Source: Streptomyces bikiniensis
GTDB lineage: Bacteria > Actinomycetota > Actinomycetes > Streptomycetales > Streptomycetaceae
Direction: 5' to 3'
DNA length: 64,000 nucleotides
Assembly (NCBI GenBank): GCA_000716465.1
Contig: JNWL01000032.1
Span: forward strand, 18,726 to 82,725
In this document: piece by piece, positions 61,347 through 64,000 of the stretch
Numbering within the stretch: the stretch's first letter is position 1
How the letters are laid out: every line of letters starts with the position of its first letter
The notes under the pieces: model-generated
What the model was told of the DNA's origin: nothing
What the model saw: the letters and a program-made list of their open reading frames with translations, nothing else
Databases searched by the model: none
Made by a program: the position numbers and the translations under genes

Positions 61347-62621
61347 TCAGGGTTTCGGGTCCGCGGCGTCGTAGCGGCGGAACCCTCGCCCGTACACGGC
61401 GAGCAGTCCGACGGCGACGACGCAGGCGATCCCGCCGCCGGTGATCGCGACGGCCGGGGAGGTCAGGTCGGCGACGGAGCCCGCGAGGAAGTCCCCGAGC
61501 CGGGGCCCGCCCGCGACGACCACGATGAAGACGCCCTGGAGCCGGCCGCGCATCTCGTCCGGGGCCGCGACCTGCATCATCGTGTTCCGGAAGATCATGG
61601 AGACGGTGTCGGAGTAGCCGGCGACGGCGAGGAACAGCAGTCCGAGCCAGAGGTTCCGGGTCAGTCCGAAGACGGCGATGGCGGCGCCCCAGCAGGCGAC
61701 GGCGATCAGGATCGCCTGCCCGTGGTGGCGGATGCGGCCCTGCCAGCCGGACAGGACGCCGCCGAGGAGCGCCCCGAACGCGGGCGCGGCGACGAGGAGT
61801 CCGGCGGTCTTCGCGTCCCCGCCGTACCAGACCACGGCGACGGCCGGGAACAGGGCGCGGGGGTGGGCGAGGATCATGGCGCAGAAGTCGGAGAAGAACG
61901 TCATGCGCAGGTTGGGGCGGGTGGCGAGGAAGCGCAGCCCGTCGAGGACCGAGGCCCGCTTGCCGCCCTTGCGGTCGGGGAGCATCGAGGGCAGCCGCCA
62001 CATCGCGTACAGGCTCGCGGTGAAGGCGACGGCGTCGACGAGGTAGGCGGCCTGGTAGCCCGCGAGCCCGACGATCAGACCGCCGAGGCTGGGTCCGACG
62101 AGGGTGCCGAAGGTCATGACCATCGAGTTGAGCGCGTTGGCGGCGCGCAGCTGCTCGGGCGGCACGAGGCGGGGGATCATCGCGCTGCGGGCGGGCGCGT
62201 TGAGCGCGGCGCAGACGGCCTGGAGGGCGACGATCGCGTACAGGAACCAGACGCGGTGGAAGCCGGCGAACGCGGCGCCCGCCAGGGCCACGGAGAGCGC
62301 GGCGGAACCGGCGGCGCTGGCGAGGCCGAGCTTGCGGCGGTCGACGGTGTCGGCGACGGCGCCGCCGTACAGGCCGAAGGCGACGAGCGGGACGAGGGAG
62401 AAGAGGCCGACGAGCCCGACGGAGAAGGGCGAGCCGGTGATGTCGTACACCTGGAGGGAGATCGCGAGGGCGGTCATGCCCTGCCCGACCCAGGAGACGG
62501 TGTTCCCGAACCAGAGGCGGCGGTAGTCCGCGGAGGTGCGCAGCGGGGTGAGGTCGGCGAGGAGCCGTCGGCGCTCCCTCCCCCGCCCGCGCTCCTGCTC
62601 GCGTGCGTCGGTGGCGGTCAC
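61347..62621 (-). CDS. MFS exporter of the EntS (MFS_3) type
   Basis: 424 residues, 12 membrane segments. RRLWFGNTVSWVGQGMTALAISLQVYDITGSPFSVGLVGL is typical of the EntS/enterobactin-exporter branch, as are GGAVADTVDRRKL (motif A) and ALNAPARSAMIPRLVPPEQL. The substrate is unknown; no siderophore genes are close. GTG 62621 overlaps the stop of the GNAT gene (GTGA), so it is translated from the GNAT mRNA. Confidence 0.9.
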   Translation of the reverse strand: MTATDAREQERGRGRERRRLLADLTPLRTSADYRRLWFGNTVSWVGQGMTALAISLQVYDITGSPFSVGLVGLFSLVPLVAFGLYGGAVADTVDRRKLGLASAAGSAALSVALAGAAFAGFHRVWFLYAIVALQAVCAALNAPARSAMIPRLVPPEQLRAANALNSMVMTFGTLVGPSLGGLIVGLAGYQAAYLVDAVAFTASLYAMWRLPSMLPDRKGGKRASVLDGLRFLATRPNLRMTFFSDFCAMILAHPRALFPAVAVVWYGGDAKTAGLLVAAPAFGALLGGVLSGWQGRIRHHGQAILIAVACWGAAIAVFGLTRNLWLGLLFLAVAGYSDTVSMIFRNTMMQVAAPDEMRGRLQGVFIVVVAGGPRLGDFLAGSVADLTSPAVAITGGGIACVVAVGLLAVYGRGFRRYDAADPKP

Positions 62622-63070
62622 GCGACGTCGTACCGCAGCTCGGGGCGCTCCCAGTGGACGCGGCCGGAGGGCGGGACGGTCCCGGTGCGGACGGCGCCGG
62701 TACGCAGGTAGAACTCCTCGGCGGGCGGGTGCGCGACGACCTTCACGGAGCCGAGTCCGGCGGCCCTGGCCTGTCCGGTCATGTGCTCCATGAGCAGCCG
62801 CCCGATGCCGAGCCCCTGGGCCCCGTCGGCGACGAACGCGAGGTCGAGCTCGGCCTCGTCGACGAGCAGCGCGTAGAAGCCGAGCACCCTGCCGTCCCCG
62901 CCCCCTTCGGCGGCGACGAAGACGGGGTGGTGCTCGATGTACGCACCACCGACCTGGTACCCCTCGACCATGCCGGCGTAGTCCCCCCGATAGGCCCGGG
63001 AACCCCGCACGAGCCGCGTGAGCCGCCGGGAGTCGTCGGCGGTGGCGCGCCGGATGGTGATGTCGGACAT
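62618..63070 (-). CDS. GNAT-family N-acetyltransferase
   Basis: 150 residues. Acetyl-CoA-binding motif A is visible as GAQGLGIGRLLMEHMTGQARAAG, after beta strand LDLAFVADGA; C-terminal FYLRTGAVRTGTV. Substrate unknown. ATG 63070 lies 6 nt after a perfect TATACT and has no ribosome site, a clear leaderless case. First gene of a two-gene operon with the MFS exporter; an acetylation-plus-export pairing can give resistance or modify a small molecule. Confidence 0.9.
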   Translation of the reverse strand: MSDITIRRATADDSRRLTRLVRGSRAYRGDYAGMVEGYQVGGAYIEHHPVFVAAEGGGDGRVLGFYALLVDEAELDLAFVADGAQGLGIGRLLMEHMTGQARAAGLGSVKVVAHPPAEEFYLRTGAVRTGTVPPSGRVHWERPELRYDVA

Positions 63071-63076
63071 GGGGCG

Positions 63077-63082
63077 AGTATA
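63077..63082 (-). promoter_or_regulatory. -10 box of the leaderless GNAT-MFS operon
   Basis: TATACT on the minus strand, 6 nt before the ATG. No matching -35 hexamer could be seen 17-18 bp upstream. Confidence 0.65.
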
Positions 63083-63261
63083 GGGGCGGATATGGAATGG
63101 GCTCCTTACAGTCCGATGAACGGGGAGACGGAGGGGTCCAGGGGGTGGGAAGGCCGGGCCCGGAGTGGTCGAACGGCCAGGTCGGCAGGGAGTTCGAGAG
63201 GTGACCCCGCGGGGGTGCGCGGGGAGGGTGAAGATCGCCATCGGGTTTACGATGCGTCATC

Positions 63262-63432
63262 ATGCAAGCACGACGTGTAACCCTTGGTGTGCCCCCGGTC
63301 GCCTCTCGCGAGGGCGCCGCGCAGGCCTCCGGAGCACCCCTCCTCGGCCCCTCCTTCCGGGCGGCACCCCTGCCCGATGACGGAACGCCGTCCGCCGGGC
63401 CGAGGGTCGCGCGCCGTCAAGGGCGCGCATGA
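63262..63432 (+). CDS. Possible small protein before the Nudix-like gene
   Basis: 56 codons from ATG 63262 (MQARRVTLGVPPVASREGAA) to a TGA that overlaps the next ATG by 4 bp, as in coupled genes. TACGAT lies 8 nt upstream. The composition (Ala, Pro, Gly, Arg) is only weakly protein-like and I recognise no family. Confidence 0.25.
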   Translation: MQARRVTLGVPPVASREGAAQASGAPLLGPSFRAAPLPDDGTPSAGPRVARRQGRA

Positions 63433-63917
63433 GCGCACAGACCCCCGAGCCGTACGCCCCCAGCGCGCGTTCCTCCCCCTCACGCCCCTCCGCGCCCCTC
63501 TCCGCCCGCCCCTCCGCACCCTCCCTCACACGTCCCTCCGCCTCCCGCCCCGAACGGGTCCTGCTCCACCGGCGCGCCTCCTCACCTGCGGTCCGCCCGG
63601 ACCGCCACGACGTCCTGATCGGCGGCGCGGTCCGGACCGGTGAGGAGTACCGGGCGGCCGCGCTCCGAGAGCTCCGCGAGGAGCCGGGCGGGACGGAGGC
63701 GGCCGGCCTCACCGAGGCGTACCGGGTCCGCGTGGACGGTCCGCACGGCGCCTCGTTCCCGGCGGTCCACCGCTGGACGGCGGACCCGCCGCTCCGGCCC
63801 GGTCCGCGCGAGATCGCCCGGTGCGGCTTCGTCGCACCGCCGACGGTCGTGACGGGCGGCTGCGCGCCGCCGGTCCCGGCCGGCGCGGAGGCCGTGCGAC
63901 GCCTCTTTCCCCTCTGA
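63429..63917 (+). CDS. Nudix hydrolase-like protein, probably degenerate
   Basis: 162 residues. A Nudix box is seen in GGAVRTGEEYRAAALRELRE, followed by EPGG where the consensus has EEXGU with a hydrophobic last residue; Glu positions are kept. Around it ERVLLHRRA and a C-terminal EIARCGF match the fold, but residues 1-40 are Ser/Pro/Arg-rich and the first beta strands are missing or scrambled. It may be a decaying gene or a start-site problem. No neighbours follow inside the window. Confidence 0.5.
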   Translation: MSAQTPEPYAPSARSSPSRPSAPLSARPSAPSLTRPSASRPERVLLHRRASSPAVRPDRHDVLIGGAVRTGEEYRAAALRELREEPGGTEAAGLTEAYRVRVDGPHGASFPAVHRWTADPPLRPGPREIARCGFVAPPTVVTGGCAPPVPAGAEAVRRLFPL

Positions 63918-64000
63918 CGGCCCCGCCCTCCCCTCTCCCCCGGTCTCCCCGACGACTCCCGCTTCCCTTCTCCCCCTGACGGCCCCGCCCTCCTTCCCCC
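63918..64000. other. Pyrimidine-rich window end without a gene
   Basis: The last 83 bases are C/T-rich and contain no coding or structural feature that I can support. Confidence 0.5.

Overview
The window is chromosomal DNA from a Streptomyces or a very close actinomycete. G+C is very high, with strong third-position bias. GTG starts and 4-bp ATGA/GTGA overlaps are common. Several genes are close matches, from memory, to S. coelicolor genes: the FasR-FabD-FabH-AcpP-FabF locus, AceE, Mbl, the malonyl-CoA synthetase MatB and the 'SCO2400' family. I saw no phage, integrase, insertion sequence, CRISPR array, rRNA or tRNA. All functions are read from the sequence and family knowledge; no search was run.

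Region 1 (1-8064) is a Ter stress/tellurite module. It has three TerD proteins, a TerA-like protein, a DUF475 (TerC-superfamily) membrane protein, a CitE-like lyase, and one open frame that joins a PRTase/TRSP protein to a StiP-type cysteine protease. Region 2 (8292-15572) holds an AhpE-type peroxiredoxin, a DUF3052 protein, pyruvate dehydrogenase E1 (aceE), a secreted I36 inhibitor, and a divergent TetR/DHA2 efflux pair. Region 3 (15771-22674) holds two paralogous secreted DUF1023 hydrolases, a DUF4429/SHOCT protein, a NarL-type two-component system and a membrane acyltransferase. The kinase promoter and the second hydrolase promoter share the same two-box architecture with identical spacings. 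This suggests one regulon controlled by that two-component system, and it is the best candidate here for an undescribed system.

Region 4 (22692-32363) holds a MerR/aldo-keto reductase pair with a classic 19-bp-spacer promoter, a serine hydrolase, and an envelope cluster: OmpR-type regulator, kinase, GerMN-like lipoprotein, a MurJ-like flippase overlapping a FemX-like transferase, and a divergent L,D-transpeptidase lipoprotein with a SigE-like promoter. Region 5 (32486-40558) has an XRE/DUF397 pair, a flavin reductase below a 20-bp perfect palindrome, a pirin, and the type II fatty-acid synthase operon. Within it fabH carries a hairpin-like in-frame insertion of about 42 bp.

Region 6 (40818-53419) holds secreted and catabolic genes: an SGNH lipoprotein, a GH3 glucosidase with divergent TetR, a nitrilase-family enzyme, an M4 protease with divergent LysR, a PL3 pectate lyase, an EI24 membrane protein, Ohr, and a quinone-reductase-like enzyme with divergent MarR. 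Region 7 (53444-64000) holds an SCO2400-family protein, mbl, a GAF kinase with a damaged ATPase domain, a NarK-like transporter, matB, a gene remnant, an EntS-like exporter with a GNAT, and a poor Nudix gene. Short tandem repeats recur in coding and intergenic DNA, and at least ten genes have a -10 box 6-7 nt before the start codon, as expected for leaderless mRNAs.
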